Assembly: GCA_029260555.1 (NCBI GenBank) | Contig: JAJDCZ010000026.1 | Span: forward strand, 1-41,771 | Origin: Phycisphaerales bacterium | GTDB lineage: Bacteria > Planctomycetota > Phycisphaerae > Phycisphaerales > UBA1924 | Direction: 5' to 3' | DNA length: 41,771 nucleotides | Shown here: positions 32,942 to 41,745 of the stretch, one piece after another | Position numbering within the stretch: position 1 is the first letter of the stretch | Layout of the letters: every line of letters begins with the position of its first letter | Made by a program: the position numbers and the translations under genes | Notes under the pieces: model-generated | The model's input: the letters and a program-made list of their open reading frames with translations, nothing else | The model's database searches: none | What the model was told of the DNA's origin: nothing

Positions 32942-33175
32942 ATGGATCTCGTTCCCATGGCCATTGTGATCGGAATCGTCGTCTTCGTCGGCGGCATCAT
33001 TGTTGCTCTGGGCTGGTGGAAGATCGGCGATCGCTGGGCAAGTGCAGAAAACCGCCGCTTCAAACGCACCGCTCCAAAGACAAAACCAAAGCCCACAGGC
33101 GTGGTGATCGATCTCGGCGCAAGCTCGCCTGCGGTTCCACAATCACCATCAACCACGGACGACCCATCACACTGA
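32942..33175 (+). CDS. Small single-pass membrane protein
   Basis: The 77-residue product starts MDLVPM with a hydrophobic helix (AIVIGIVVFVGGIIVALGWW), a basic juxtamembrane segment (KIGDRWASAENRRFKRTAPK), and a Pro/Ser/Thr tail. It lies immediately divergent from rnpA with 46 bp between starts, and 56 bp before truA. Codon pattern and the membrane helix support a real gene. No ribosome-binding site is visible, and an ATG at 32930 is an alternative. Confidence 0.6.
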   Translation: MDLVPMAIVIGIVVFVGGIIVALGWWKIGDRWASAENRRFKRTAPKTKPKPTGVVIDLGASSPAVPQSPSTTDDPSH

Positions 33176-33231
33176 ACCAGCGTTGCCTCCCCTGTATTCT
33201 TCTTACCTCCCCACCTGCTGTGTGATATGCC

Positions 33232-34092
33232 ATGCCCCGTTACAGACTGACAATCGCCTATCAAGGCACCGACTTCTGTGGCTGGCAAAAGCAGGAACCC
33301 CCAGCACCCGCCCAGGATGAACCGCTCACGACTGCAATGGCAGCCGCAGCCCCTTCGCCCACGCGCCCGGGTCGGCTGATCCTGCGAACTGTGCAAGGCG
33401 TAGTCGAACAAGCCGTCAGACAAGTCGTTCGTGAACCCGTTGAGCTGACAGGTGCCAGCCGGACAGATTCAGGTGTCCACGCTCTGGGTCAGGTTGCAGC
33501 TTTCACCTGCTCAGGTGAAGGGGCAAGCTTTGGCATCGGCTGGCCCGAATCGCGAAGCATCGAATCATTACGCCGGGCGATCAATGGCAAACTCCCCGCC
33601 GATGTCATCATCACCCAGATTTCATTAACACACGATTCATTTAATCCCATCAGCGACTGTCAGAGCAAAGCCTACTCATACACACTGCTCGTCAGCCGGG
33701 ATCGACCGTTGTGGGACCGCCACTTTGTGCATCAGGTCTGGGAACCTTTGCAGTTGGACCTGATGCAGCAAGCTGCTGAGCAGTTGGTCGGCGAGCATGA
33801 TTTTGCATCATTCGCAGCTGCCGGTCATGGCAGGCTCAGCACCGTCCGCACCATCCTTTCGTGCAAGGTTCATCAACACGCTGAGAACCGAATGCAGATC
33901 GTGGTCTCAGGCACGGGTTTTTTGTACAACACGGTCCGCATCATCGCAGGCACACTCATCGAAGTTGGAAAAAACCGCATCCATCCCAGCGACATTCCCA
34001 AAATTATTGAGGCTAAAGATCGCACCCGGGCAGGCCCAACCCTCCCGCCCACAGGCCTGAGGCTTGAGTGGATAAAGTACCCCCAACCATGA
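33232..34092 (+). CDS. truA: tRNA pseudouridine synthase A
   Basis: The 286-residue enzyme forms pseudouridine at positions 38-40 of the anticodon stem-loop. Evidence: MPRYRLTIAYQGTDFCGWQKQ, TVQGVVEQAV, the catalytic GASRTDSGVHALGQ motif with Asp79, and YTLLVSRDRPLWDRHF. Between WQKQ and the TVQ stretch there is a ~30-residue Ala/Pro/Thr insertion (about 22-52). It is not typical of E. coli TruA, where these parts are close. The stop overlaps the next gene's ATG (ATGA). Confidence 0.95.
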   Translation: MPRYRLTIAYQGTDFCGWQKQEPPAPAQDEPLTTAMAAAAPSPTRPGRLILRTVQGVVEQAVRQVVREPVELTGASRTDSGVHALGQVAAFTCSGEGASFGIGWPESRSIESLRRAINGKLPADVIITQISLTHDSFNPISDCQSKAYSYTLLVSRDRPLWDRHFVHQVWEPLQLDLMQQAAEQLVGEHDFASFAAAGHGRLSTVRTILSCKVHQHAENRMQIVVSGTGFLYNTVRIIAGTLIEVGKNRIHPSDIPKIIEAKDRTRAGPTLPPTGLRLEWIKYPQP

Positions 34093-35318
34093 GAATCCTC
34101 CACATCTCAACCAGGCTCATCCTCGGCGGCTCACAGGAAAACACCATCCTCTCGTGCGAAGGTCAGGCACAGCTCTGCCACGATGTCCACCTCGCCTTCG
34201 GCCCGATCTTCGGCCCCGAAGGCTCCATGCTCAATCGCGTCAACACTTTCAAAACCGACACCGGCTCACACATCACCACACACCAGATCCCCCATCTCGT
34301 CCGCCAGATCACGCCCGTTCAAGACCATCGCGCCAAAATCGAACTCCTGCAACTCATCAATCAAATCAAACCCGATATCGTCCATACACACTCGTCCAAA
34401 GCTGGCATCCTCGGCCGCATCGCAGCGTGGAACGCATCAAAAAAACTGCCACCATCCCGCCGCCCCGCCATCATCCACACCATCCATGGCCCGCCCTTCA
34501 TGCCCATCGAAGGCTCCCCCACACGCCGCGCAATCATCGCAACAAAAAATGCCATCTACGCTGCTGCAGAAAAACATGCAGCCAAACGCTGCCATCTCAT
34601 CGTCTCCGTAGCCGATGCCATGACCGAACAGTTCCTCGCTCGCAACATCGGCAAACCCGCCCAATACACCACCGTCCGCAGCGGCATGACCACCGAACCC
34701 TTCCTCGCAATGGATTCACCCGTTGCCCGGGCCAAAGCCAGGCAGACGCTCGGGCTGACACCAGAAAACTTCGTCATAGGCACCATCGCCCGCCTCGCTC
34801 AGCACAAGGGGCACGATGACCTGCTCGATGCTGCGTGTGCTGATTTACAAAAAGACCGCAACATCAAGCTGCTCTGGGTCGGTGATGGCTGGTTCAAAGA
34901 CCGCCTGATGCAGCGCGTCCGGGACATGGGGCTGATGGATTCGATCGTGCTGACGGGTCTGGTTGATCCTGATCGTGTGCCTGAGATGATCGCTGCGATG
35001 GATGTGCTGGCCCACCCAAGTTATCGCGAGGGGTTGCCCAGAACGGTGCCTCAGGCGTTACTCTGTAAGGTGCCCGTGGTTGCCTGTGACGCAGATGGCA
35101 CACGCGAGATCTGCATCGACATGCAGACCGGCAGGCTTGTGCCCGTCGGGGATGTTCCCGCTCTGCAACGAGCCTTGCGATGGATGCTGGATCATCCCCG
35201 GGAAAAAGCCCAGCTGGCAGCCCGGGGTCAGGCTTTGTGCAGGCAGGCGTTTGATACAAAAACAATGGTGGAGAATCTTGAGCGTGTCTATGAAAAAGCC
35301 TTGCAACTGGCGCGATGA
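34089..35318 (+). CDS. GT4-family glycosyltransferase
   Basis: The 409-residue enzyme is a GT-B glycosyltransferase. Its N-terminal Rossmann half has RILHISTRLILGGSQENT, DIVHTHSSKAGILGRIAAW and IIHTIHGPPFMP. The C-terminal half has FVIGTIARLAQHKGHDDLLDAA, LLWVGDGWFKDRL, and the nucleotide-sugar-binding EGLPRTVPQALLCKVPVVACDADG motif. These match GT4 enzymes that use UDP- or GDP-sugars in polysaccharide synthesis. The start ATG 34089 overlaps the truA stop. It probably works in the cytoplasm on envelope glycan, possibly linked to the Wzm/Wzt exporter elsewhere in the window, but this is inferred. Confidence 0.92.
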   Translation: MRILHISTRLILGGSQENTILSCEGQAQLCHDVHLAFGPIFGPEGSMLNRVNTFKTDTGSHITTHQIPHLVRQITPVQDHRAKIELLQLINQIKPDIVHTHSSKAGILGRIAAWNASKKLPPSRRPAIIHTIHGPPFMPIEGSPTRRAIIATKNAIYAAAEKHAAKRCHLIVSVADAMTEQFLARNIGKPAQYTTVRSGMTTEPFLAMDSPVARAKARQTLGLTPENFVIGTIARLAQHKGHDDLLDAACADLQKDRNIKLLWVGDGWFKDRLMQRVRDMGLMDSIVLTGLVDPDRVPEMIAAMDVLAHPSYREGLPRTVPQALLCKVPVVACDADGTREICIDMQTGRLVPVGDVPALQRALRWMLDHPREKAQLAARGQALCRQAFDTKTMVENLERVYEKALQLAR

Positions 35319-37413
35319 TCATCCCCGAATCATGCTCAGCCTCATAAGCCTGTGCCTGATGTGTGCATGCACGCTCAGCGTCAACGCCCAGTTCCTTAAC
35401 CTCGGCTCCAACACTGCACCCAAAGCTGGCTCAGGCGCGCTCACGCTGGAACTTGCTGAACAACTCAAAAATCAGGCAGAGGCACTGACTGATGAAGATG
35501 AACAAGCCAACCATTCTGCCATCGCATTCCGGTACCTGGCATCAACGCTGCTTGAACAGGGCGAACAAATGGGCGAGCAAGGCTCAACGCTCATCGTTCT
35601 GGGCCGAACCATCGCCCACGCACTGCCCATGCTCGATGAACTCCTGCTTGACGACCCCTCAATCCCCCAGCCCTCAGCATGGCTCGCTTCAGGCGCTCTC
35701 ACACGCCTTTCAAAAAACAACCTCAACAATGTCGATCTCGTCGCCCGCTCATTGCGAGACGCCCTTGCCCCGATCGCCCCTCTTGTCGATGCACCTGATG
35801 GAACCTGGGGCTGGGCACTGAATCAGCCTCTTGACACCGATCAGAACCTGGCGGATCTTCAACAGCTTGAACGCATCAGCCCCGCCTCGCGCGCCCGTCA
35901 AGTGGCAGCCCTGCAATCACTGATTCAAAGCGGGCTAGACCACCGCGCATATGCCCAGCCAGCTGAGATTGTCGCCCACCATGCTGCCGGTGCAAGCCGA
36001 TTGCTCAGCTTCGATGACCCCTGGCTGACCGACGCCGCACTGAAAAGACTCGACTCCCTCTTTGACCGATCACTCGACCAACTTGCCGATCCCCAGCAAT
36101 CCCCCAAAGGCATCGCCCTGCTCAGAACACTCAATCAGGCCACTGTCATCAACACAATGATTCAATCTCTGGATACCAGTGGGGGGCGGGGTGGTGCAAA
36201 GGATGCTCAGGAGATTGGCTCATCGTTTTCAAACCGGATCGCTTCACCAACCTGGCCCAGTGGCAACGATATCGATCAACTCGCCATGCTCAAACGGGCA
36301 CTGGAACTCATCAATGAATCATTCAGCTCTGATGAACAGGCGTTCCTGATCAGACACCTCAAACCTGCATGGCGTGTGCTGGACAGGCAGGCTCTTGCCG
36401 CTCGCAAAGCCCTCGTCTCTGCCATCCCCAGGCTGCTGGATCAGGGTCACACCACCACCGACCCCGCCCTGCTCTCAGCCATCGCCTCATATCAACGCAT
36501 CATCAATCATCAGCGAGCATTCATCACCATCAGTCAGCACCTCTCGATCAACAACGACAGCCCCTTTGCAAAACCAGGCATCGTAACCGAACGCTGGAAA
36601 ACCCACGCCGCCCTGCTCTTGAAACTCGCCAAGCAGATCGCAGAACAAAAATCCGACAGCGACCAGGCCCTCACCACCATCGCCAGCTTCGCATCTCTAC
36701 TGGAACGCTCCAGCCCCGTCACCAACCTCGCCTCACTCACCGATGCCCCCGGAGCTGAGCACCTCGCCCCCTGGCCTGCAAAGCTGCTACCCCAAGCTGT
36801 AGAGTTGAGCCGCGAGATCCAGAGCACACGCCAGAGCTGGCTTGAATCATGGAGTCGAGATCCAACATCACAAGCCACAGGCCGCCTTGGCGCCAAGCTT
36901 GATCGACTCATCCAGTTCGTGCCCGTCGCCCTGGATGCCAAAGCAACACTCAGCGTGATCGCCACCGACCGCACCAATCCCGCCAACGCCTGGCCCGGCT
37001 GGGAAATGAACACTCAGGATCTGCGCAGGCTCTCTGACGGGCTTGAACAGCGACTCTACCAGACCCTCGTTCGCACCATCGAAAACAAACCCAACGCCGA
37101 GAAGTCCATCCGCGAACTGATCACCAGCTACACCCCCGCCCTGCTCGCAGGCCGAATCCACCGCCTGGCCCAAAAGCAAGGCTACAACTCTAGAAACAAC
37201 CCCAAATCCTCAGCTCTCCACGAACTCGTCGCAGGCGCACCCGACCCCGCTCTCAGCTGGCTCGCAGCGCAAAGACACAACCTCGCCATCGTCTGCCGAT
37301 ATGTCCCTGAAACCAGATCGCTCAAAAACCTTCGCGACCAGGATAATCCCCTGCTCAATCACATCTTCACAGTCGCCAAACGCGCATACGACGCCTTACC
37401 CGATGTCGATTGA
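35290..37413 (+). CDS. Large secreted alpha-helical protein of unknown function
   Basis: I do not recognise a family. The 707-residue product has a signal peptide with a basic start (MKK) and the core LSLISLCLMCACTLSVNAQ (cleavage near residue 34). The rest is helical, with repeated Ala/Leu-rich segments such as LELAEQLKNQAEAL, ALTRLSKNNL and RQVAALQSLIQSGL. An HEAT/TPR-like solenoid is possible. A short Gly-rich insertion (DTSGGRGGAKD) is encoded by a G run near 36180. ATG 35290 overlaps the glycosyltransferase by 29 bp. The ATG at 35332 is an alternative with a poorer signal peptide. It is the last gene of the truA-linked run. Confidence 0.72.
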   Translation: MKKPCNWRDDHPRIMLSLISLCLMCACTLSVNAQFLNLGSNTAPKAGSGALTLELAEQLKNQAEALTDEDEQANHSAIAFRYLASTLLEQGEQMGEQGSTLIVLGRTIAHALPMLDELLLDDPSIPQPSAWLASGALTRLSKNNLNNVDLVARSLRDALAPIAPLVDAPDGTWGWALNQPLDTDQNLADLQQLERISPASRARQVAALQSLIQSGLDHRAYAQPAEIVAHHAAGASRLLSFDDPWLTDAALKRLDSLFDRSLDQLADPQQSPKGIALLRTLNQATVINTMIQSLDTSGGRGGAKDAQEIGSSFSNRIASPTWPSGNDIDQLAMLKRALELINESFSSDEQAFLIRHLKPAWRVLDRQALAARKALVSAIPRLLDQGHTTTDPALLSAIASYQRIINHQRAFITISQHLSINNDSPFAKPGIVTERWKTHAALLLKLAKQIAEQKSDSDQALTTIASFASLLERSSPVTNLASLTDAPGAEHLAPWPAKLLPQAVELSREIQSTRQSWLESWSRDPTSQATGRLGAKLDRLIQFVPVALDAKATLSVIATDRTNPANAWPGWEMNTQDLRRLSDGLEQRLYQTLVRTIENKPNAEKSIRELITSYTPALLAGRIHRLAQKQGYNSRNNPKSSALHELVAGAPDPALSWLAAQRHNLAIVCRYVPETRSLKNLRDQDNPLLNHIFTVAKRAYDALPDVD

Positions 37414-37438
37414 CCCCCTCCTCGGGTTCAGCATGTGA

Positions 37439-37467
37439 ACGAGCCGCGACCGCCAGGAAGCGGTCTT
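37439..37467 (+). repeat. 29-bp CCGC...GCGG dispersed element, copy 3
   Basis: Matches copy 1 at 17137-17165 in 26 of 29 positions, and here has no inverted partner. It lies 25 bp after the stop of the large secreted-protein gene. Confidence 0.8.
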
Positions 37468-37505
37468 TACCCGGGTCTTTCAATACCCGATCTGCTGTAA
37501 AGTGC

Positions 37506-37529
37506 CACTGACCAGCCCCCTGGTCAGTG
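37506..37529. terminator. Perfect 10-bp stem hairpin between convergent genes
   Basis: CACTGACCAG and CTGGTCAGTG flank a four-C loop between the ends of the secreted-protein gene and trpS. There is no U tract, so it would be an atypical or bidirectional terminator. The pairing itself is exact. Confidence 0.5.
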
Positions 37530-37598
37530 CTCCACACACACCGCCACGCTGATCAGAAGACTGATCCCCAGCATTCCGCCCGCTGTTGATAGTTTAAC

Positions 37599-38696
37599 TC
37601 AAACCCACTTCAGCGACCGTTCACCAAAGCTCAGCCCCATCGCTGTCTTGGCTTCGTGCAGCGTCCGTTCTGCCACAACATTGGCTCGCGCAGTTCCCGT
37701 GCGGATGATATCAATGACCAGATCATCGCCCGCCTTGCCTTCATACTCATCCCGCTTGTCGCGGATCGGCTCGAGCAGTGCATTGATCGCATCTGCGATC
37801 TCAGCTTTAACATGTCCATCGCCGATGTTGTCGCCTCTGGTATAGCGGTCTTCAAGCTCCGCAACACGCTGCTCATCGCGGATGAATGTGCGCACATATT
37901 GAAAGAGCGGGTTCCCTTCAATCGTGCCAGGCTCAGTCATGCTCTGCCTGCCCGTAAAGATCTGCCCAATCTTCTTCTTCACCTGCTTGGGTGAATCGCT
38001 CAAAAAGATCGCGTTGTTCAAACTCTTTGACATCTTCTGCTTGCCATCTATCCCGATGAGCCTCCCAATACGCCCCACCTTGACTCTGGGAATGGGAAAC
38101 ACCGCCCCCGCGGCAGGATAATCCTCATCACTGGTATTGTTCGGGTCCACGCTGCAATAAACCTGCGCAAAACGCCTGGCAACCTCCCGGCACATCTCAA
38201 TATGCGCCACCTGATCCTCACCCACAGGCACCAGCTCAGGCTGAAACGCCAGAATATCCGCACACTGACCCACCGCATACATCGGAAACCCAAACGGATA
38301 TTGATCGCCCAGCCCCTTGGAATCAATCTCGGTCTTCAGCGTCGGATTCCGCATCACTCGATTAAAAGGAATCAACATGGCAAAGTACCAGCTCAACTCC
38401 GCAATCGCAGGCACCTCCGTCTGAAGCACAATCGTCGACCCCACAGGATCTATCCCGCAAGCCAGCCAGTCCTTCACAATCTCAATCGTATCTGTCCGAA
38501 TCTGCTCAGCCTGATCAGCCCGCGTGGTAAACGCATGCATGTTGGCCAGCAGAAAATAACAGTCATACTCGTCCTGCAATGCCAGACGGTTCTCGATCGA
38601 GCCTACAAAATGCCCCAGATGGAGCTTCCCCGTAGGCGTATCACCCGTGAGAATGCGAGGCCTGGCACTGCTTGCATCTGTCGTGTCTTGATTCAT
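37599..38696 (-). CDS. trpS: Tryptophan--tRNA ligase
   Basis: The 365-residue class I aminoacyl-tRNA synthetase charges tRNA-Trp. It has RILTGDTPTGKLHLGHFVGS (HIGH-type motif), FLLANMHAFTTR, YPFGFPMYAVGQCADILAF, PVGEDQVAHIEMCREVARRF, and KQKMSKSLNNAIFL with the KMSKS loop. ATG 38696 fits the family start. The frame extends further to 38783 with no similarity. It is monocistronic, convergent with the preceding + strand gene. Confidence 0.95.
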   Translation of the reverse strand: MNQDTTDASSARPRILTGDTPTGKLHLGHFVGSIENRLALQDEYDCYFLLANMHAFTTRADQAEQIRTDTIEIVKDWLACGIDPVGSTIVLQTEVPAIAELSWYFAMLIPFNRVMRNPTLKTEIDSKGLGDQYPFGFPMYAVGQCADILAFQPELVPVGEDQVAHIEMCREVARRFAQVYCSVDPNNTSDEDYPAAGAVFPIPRVKVGRIGRLIGIDGKQKMSKSLNNAIFLSDSPKQVKKKIGQIFTGRQSMTEPGTIEGNPLFQYVRTFIRDEQRVAELEDRYTRGDNIGDGHVKAEIADAINALLEPIRDKRDEYEGKAGDDLVIDIIRTGTARANVVAERTLHEAKTAMGLSFGERSLKWV

Positions 38697-39010
38697 AGTG
38701 CCAAGTCTAGGTGCTGAGTGGCAGTGCCGGATCGACCCAACCGCGAACTCCCCGATGCCATAGCCACAGCTTTGCGTGACCATGATTGTATTGTGGAATC
38801 GTGGCTACTCAGATCACCAGCCACATCCAGCGGTCAACCGCAATCGTGTGCCATGGCCAGCGAGTCTTCGAGTCGGCCATGCCGGGTGCCAGGTGGATCA
38901 GACTTCATCGCTGGATATTGCATTAAATACCCATGCTGTGACTCTGATGCCGTAATCACGCACGACTCGAAAACTCCCCCCTCCCTGTGCGTGGCACCCG
39001 CCGCTATGCC
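38697..39010. other. Non-coding 314-bp gap between trpS and the FG-GAP gene
   Basis: No convincing gene is visible. The left part should carry the trpS promoter and the right part the end of the FG-GAP gene transcript. The only structure seen is the inverted arms listed at 38862-39000. Confidence 0.6.
38862..39000. repeat. Pair of interleaved inverted arms
   Basis: Arm A (38862-38875, gagtcttcgagtcg) is complementary to 38963-38976 with one mismatch. Arm B (38883-38891, cgggtgcca) is complementary to 38992-39000. The order A-B-A'-B' is pseudoknot-like, not a simple hairpin. This may be a degenerate dispersed element. Confidence 0.5.
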
Positions 39011-41029
39011 TTATGGCACAAAACAGGCATCAAAGGCTGCTGAAAATGCAGCAGTATCAATTGTCATATCAATGGTTCCATCGCCATCAAAGTCAGCGGG
39101 TGGGTCCTGATTGCTCATCGCCAGGATAAATGCAGCGACATCATCCGAATCGACTGCTCCATCACCATTGAGATCCGCTCGTTTTAGCCTCAATGTCTGA
39201 TTGGCAGCCAAACCCGTAAACTCGCTTATAGAACCATTCGCCCAGTACACCTTCACATCAATCGTCGTGGCACTGCCAAGCCCGAAGTGTGTGGACATTT
39301 CACTTTGGGAAAGATAGTTTGAGCCGCCATCGATCGTATCGATCAGCGTCACTGGTCCACTACCAAGATCCACCGTCACTTCGACGCGTGTGCCGATGCC
39401 ATTGGGTGCCAGCCGTTGCGTCTGCAGCCCACAAGTATCTATAAACAGGCGAAACCAGTTGGCATTACCCGTGGCATTTTCAATAGTCTGATTTTTCCAG
39501 AGCGTCACGGTTGTAAACGGCAAGCCTTCGAATGGCATTAGACAGGGGTTTGAGTGGAAGATAATGATATCTCTGTCGCCATCGCCGTCGGCATCAAAGT
39601 CTGCAATTCCCAGACCAGGATTTGGCATTCTAAAATCACTTGTGAAAACAGAGCGTTCAAAAGTCGTTAAACCTGTGTCCGATAATCGATTTATAAACAG
39701 TGCGTCTTTACCTGGATTGTTCGGCCTTTCAGCCAGTGAGGCAACAGCGATATCAACATCGCCATCATTTTCAGCATCAAAGGCAACCACACCCCAACTC
39801 CATACACCATCTTTCAAGTTCCAGTCGCAACCTACTTCTGTATACTCGGCAACTGGTAACGGCTGATTGCCACATGTCGTTGATGGAGCATTCTGTTTCC
39901 ACACAAATAGATTGCCAAGTAGTGCGGTGTAAATCCATTCCAGCTTTCCATCACGATCCAGATCTGCAACAGCCTGTCCCATTGCATTTCCTCCTGGGGT
40001 GATTGCATTACCAAAACCAACAATATCGGCATTTGCGCCTAGAGGGAGATTACACGAAGGACTGGAGTAGTATTGGTTATTTATCAAATCGCATTTTCCC
40101 GAAGCTTGCTCAAATGGTTCCATGATGTTGTTTACTGTGCCATTGTTCACAAGAAAACGAGGAAAACCAAAATCAATTGCCATCAGCAGATCTGGATATC
40201 GGTCACGCGCTACGGATATGCCATCGTCAGCCGTGCCATCCATGTCTACAAATAGCGGCGTAAATCCAACAGCGCTGGGCGTGGTACTTCCAGGCATGAT
40301 GCAACAATCAACATCCGGTACAAGATCCAGGCGAACCTGAAAATATGTACCCCTGTTCTCTAGAAGTATCACAGCTCTTGCATTTGGAAAAGCCATACAA
40401 ATTAACGGAATATCTTCTGTTGGGTATCGTTGTGCGATAGCCAGATCAAGGTCGCCATCCAGATCAAAGTCTCCAAACGCAGGGCTCCAGCCGAAGTCAA
40501 TGATTGCACTTGTCAGACCCCATACACCAGCCCGATCGGTAAAAGTTCCATTACCGCTGTTAATGTAGAGTCGATGATCAGGAACAGTTGTTTGATCAGG
40601 TTGCACAATCAAACCCGTCACGATGACATCAAGCCATCCATCATTGTTCACATCCCCTACAGCCACACCGATGCCGAGGTGTATATCGTCAACCCCCCAC
40701 GCAGGTGCCTGATCAATAAAGTTACCAGACCCGTCATTGAGATAGAGTCGATCGGGTTCAACGCCACCGGAGAGAAAGAAGATGTCCTGATCACCGTCGT
40801 TATCAAAATCTCCAATTGCGCCGCCCGCAGCAAAACCTAATAAAACATCAAGCCCTGTGCCTGTAGGTCGATCCAGCAGAGGCAACGGTGCAAATGGTGT
40901 AACAAACGAGAATAGTGACTGTTCACCTTGATCTGCAACGCATGGCTGAGCTCTGGCTGTTACTCCTAAAGTAAACCATGATGCAATTATTAACAAGACC
41001 AAAATTATATATTTGTACATAATACTCAC
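39011..41029 (-). CDS. Secreted FG-GAP/VCBS-repeat protein with ASPIC/UnbV and dockerin-like end
   Basis: The 672-residue protein has a signal peptide ending TARAQ (near residue 28). Repeated calcium-binding FG-GAP/VCBS units follow: DFDNDGDQDIF, DVNNDGWLDVIV, DFDLDGDLDLAI, DAENDGDVDIAV and DFDADGDGD, which would form a beta-propeller. An ASPIC/UnbV-like domain comes next (GIGTRVEVTVDLG, SNYLSQSEMSTHFGLG, VYWANGSISEFTG). The end is a two-site calcium pair, DLNGDGAVDSDDVAAF and DFDGDGTIDM, like the dockerin type I ends of planctomycete secreted proteins. It is likely surface-located. GTG at 41029 overlaps the upstream stop (GTGA). ATG 41020 is an alternative. Confidence 0.9.
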   Translation of the reverse strand: MSIMYKYIILVLLIIASWFTLGVTARAQPCVADQGEQSLFSFVTPFAPLPLLDRPTGTGLDVLLGFAAGGAIGDFDNDGDQDIFFLSGGVEPDRLYLNDGSGNFIDQAPAWGVDDIHLGIGVAVGDVNNDGWLDVIVTGLIVQPDQTTVPDHRLYINSGNGTFTDRAGVWGLTSAIIDFGWSPAFGDFDLDGDLDLAIAQRYPTEDIPLICMAFPNARAVILLENRGTYFQVRLDLVPDVDCCIMPGSTTPSAVGFTPLFVDMDGTADDGISVARDRYPDLLMAIDFGFPRFLVNNGTVNNIMEPFEQASGKCDLINNQYYSSPSCNLPLGANADIVGFGNAITPGGNAMGQAVADLDRDGKLEWIYTALLGNLFVWKQNAPSTTCGNQPLPVAEYTEVGCDWNLKDGVWSWGVVAFDAENDGDVDIAVASLAERPNNPGKDALFINRLSDTGLTTFERSVFTSDFRMPNPGLGIADFDADGDGDRDIIIFHSNPCLMPFEGLPFTTVTLWKNQTIENATGNANWFRLFIDTCGLQTQRLAPNGIGTRVEVTVDLGSGPVTLIDTIDGGSNYLSQSEMSTHFGLGSATTIDVKVYWANGSISEFTGLAANQTLRLKRADLNGDGAVDSDDVAAFILAMSNQDPPADFDGDGTIDMTIDTAAFSAAFDACFVP

Positions 41030-41745
41030 AGTACACTTCTTTTTCGCTTTGAATAAGAAAGACAGGTTAGACTTAGGATTGCTAACGATGCTGGTGCAGG
41101 TATTACTGTCAAAGTAATTGGACCTGTCGTTACCTTGTCAATAACCAAGGGTATATCAAGTGACCCATTAAGAGAATACACCATCCCAAGTTTAGGTTGC
41201 GATCGCAATACTCTCTGACCGAGAGCATCCCCTGCAAAAAATTCCATAGTGAAAAATATGATGGGATTGGCGCGGTCCGGCTCTCGACCTGGAAGACCAA
41301 ACTGGAGTAGCTCTATCAAGTCTTGTGAAGAGTTTCCTAGAATTTGATTATCCAAAAGTGTGTAGCGTTCTCCTCCGCTGGGTGGATTGTTTCTGAAGAT
41401 GGGAATGCGTCCGACACCATCTTCATGCACTTCATTATGCTGATCGCCATTGTTTGACAGATTGTCTACGCCTCGCGTGCCTGCGACCCAGACTGAATCA
41501 TCGCCATTTACAAAGTTGTCCATCCTGATGGTAAAGTTTCCGCCCGCATATCCATCAGCATTTGTAAACTCTGCCTGAAGACCCAGCACCACACTCTCCC
41601 CCGGTGCCAGCACCGTATCCCCGCTGATCGCCACCCAAGAATAGTGCAGCGTCGGCGCAGACTGAGCTCTGGCTGAAGTTCCCAAAGTAAGCCCCGGAAC
41701 CAATATCAAAACACTCAGGAATAGAGTACGGCGTACCATGTTCAT
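41026..41745 (-). CDS. Secreted protein with PEP-CTERM-like C-terminal sorting signal
   Basis: The 239-residue protein has a signal peptide ending TSARAQ (near residue 28). A beta-rich mature region follows, then the tail VIPAPASLAILSLTCLSYSKRKRSVL: a Pro-Ala-Pro motif, hydrophobic helix and basic end, the PEP-CTERM pattern read by exosortase systems, here in the PAP form common in planctomycetes. The mature part contains GESVVLGLQAEFTNADG and RYTLLDNQILGNSSQDL, and no enzymatic motif. ATG 41745 is preceded by AGGAG six bases upstream. It overlaps the preceding partial gene (ATGA) and the following gene (GTGA), so all three are coupled. Confidence 0.85.
   Translation of the reverse strand: MNMVRRTLFLSVLILVPGLTLGTSARAQSAPTLHYSWVAISGDTVLAPGESVVLGLQAEFTNADGYAGGNFTIRMDNFVNGDDSVWVAGTRGVDNLSNNGDQHNEVHEDGVGRIPIFRNNPPSGGERYTLLDNQILGNSSQDLIELLQFGLPGREPDRANPIIFFTMEFFAGDALGQRVLRSQPKLGMVYSLNGSLDIPLVIDKVTTGPITLTVIPAPASLAILSLTCLSYSKRKRSVL

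Noticed and set aside
32896..33423. N-terminal extension of rnpA
   Set aside because: The extra ~176 codons are antisense to the small membrane-protein gene and the truA start, and show no RnpA similarity.
38718..39110. 130-codon + strand frame across the trpS-FG-GAP gap
   Set aside because: It overlaps the 3' end of the FG-GAP gene and the 5' end region of trpS, has no ribosome-binding site, and its composition is not protein-like.
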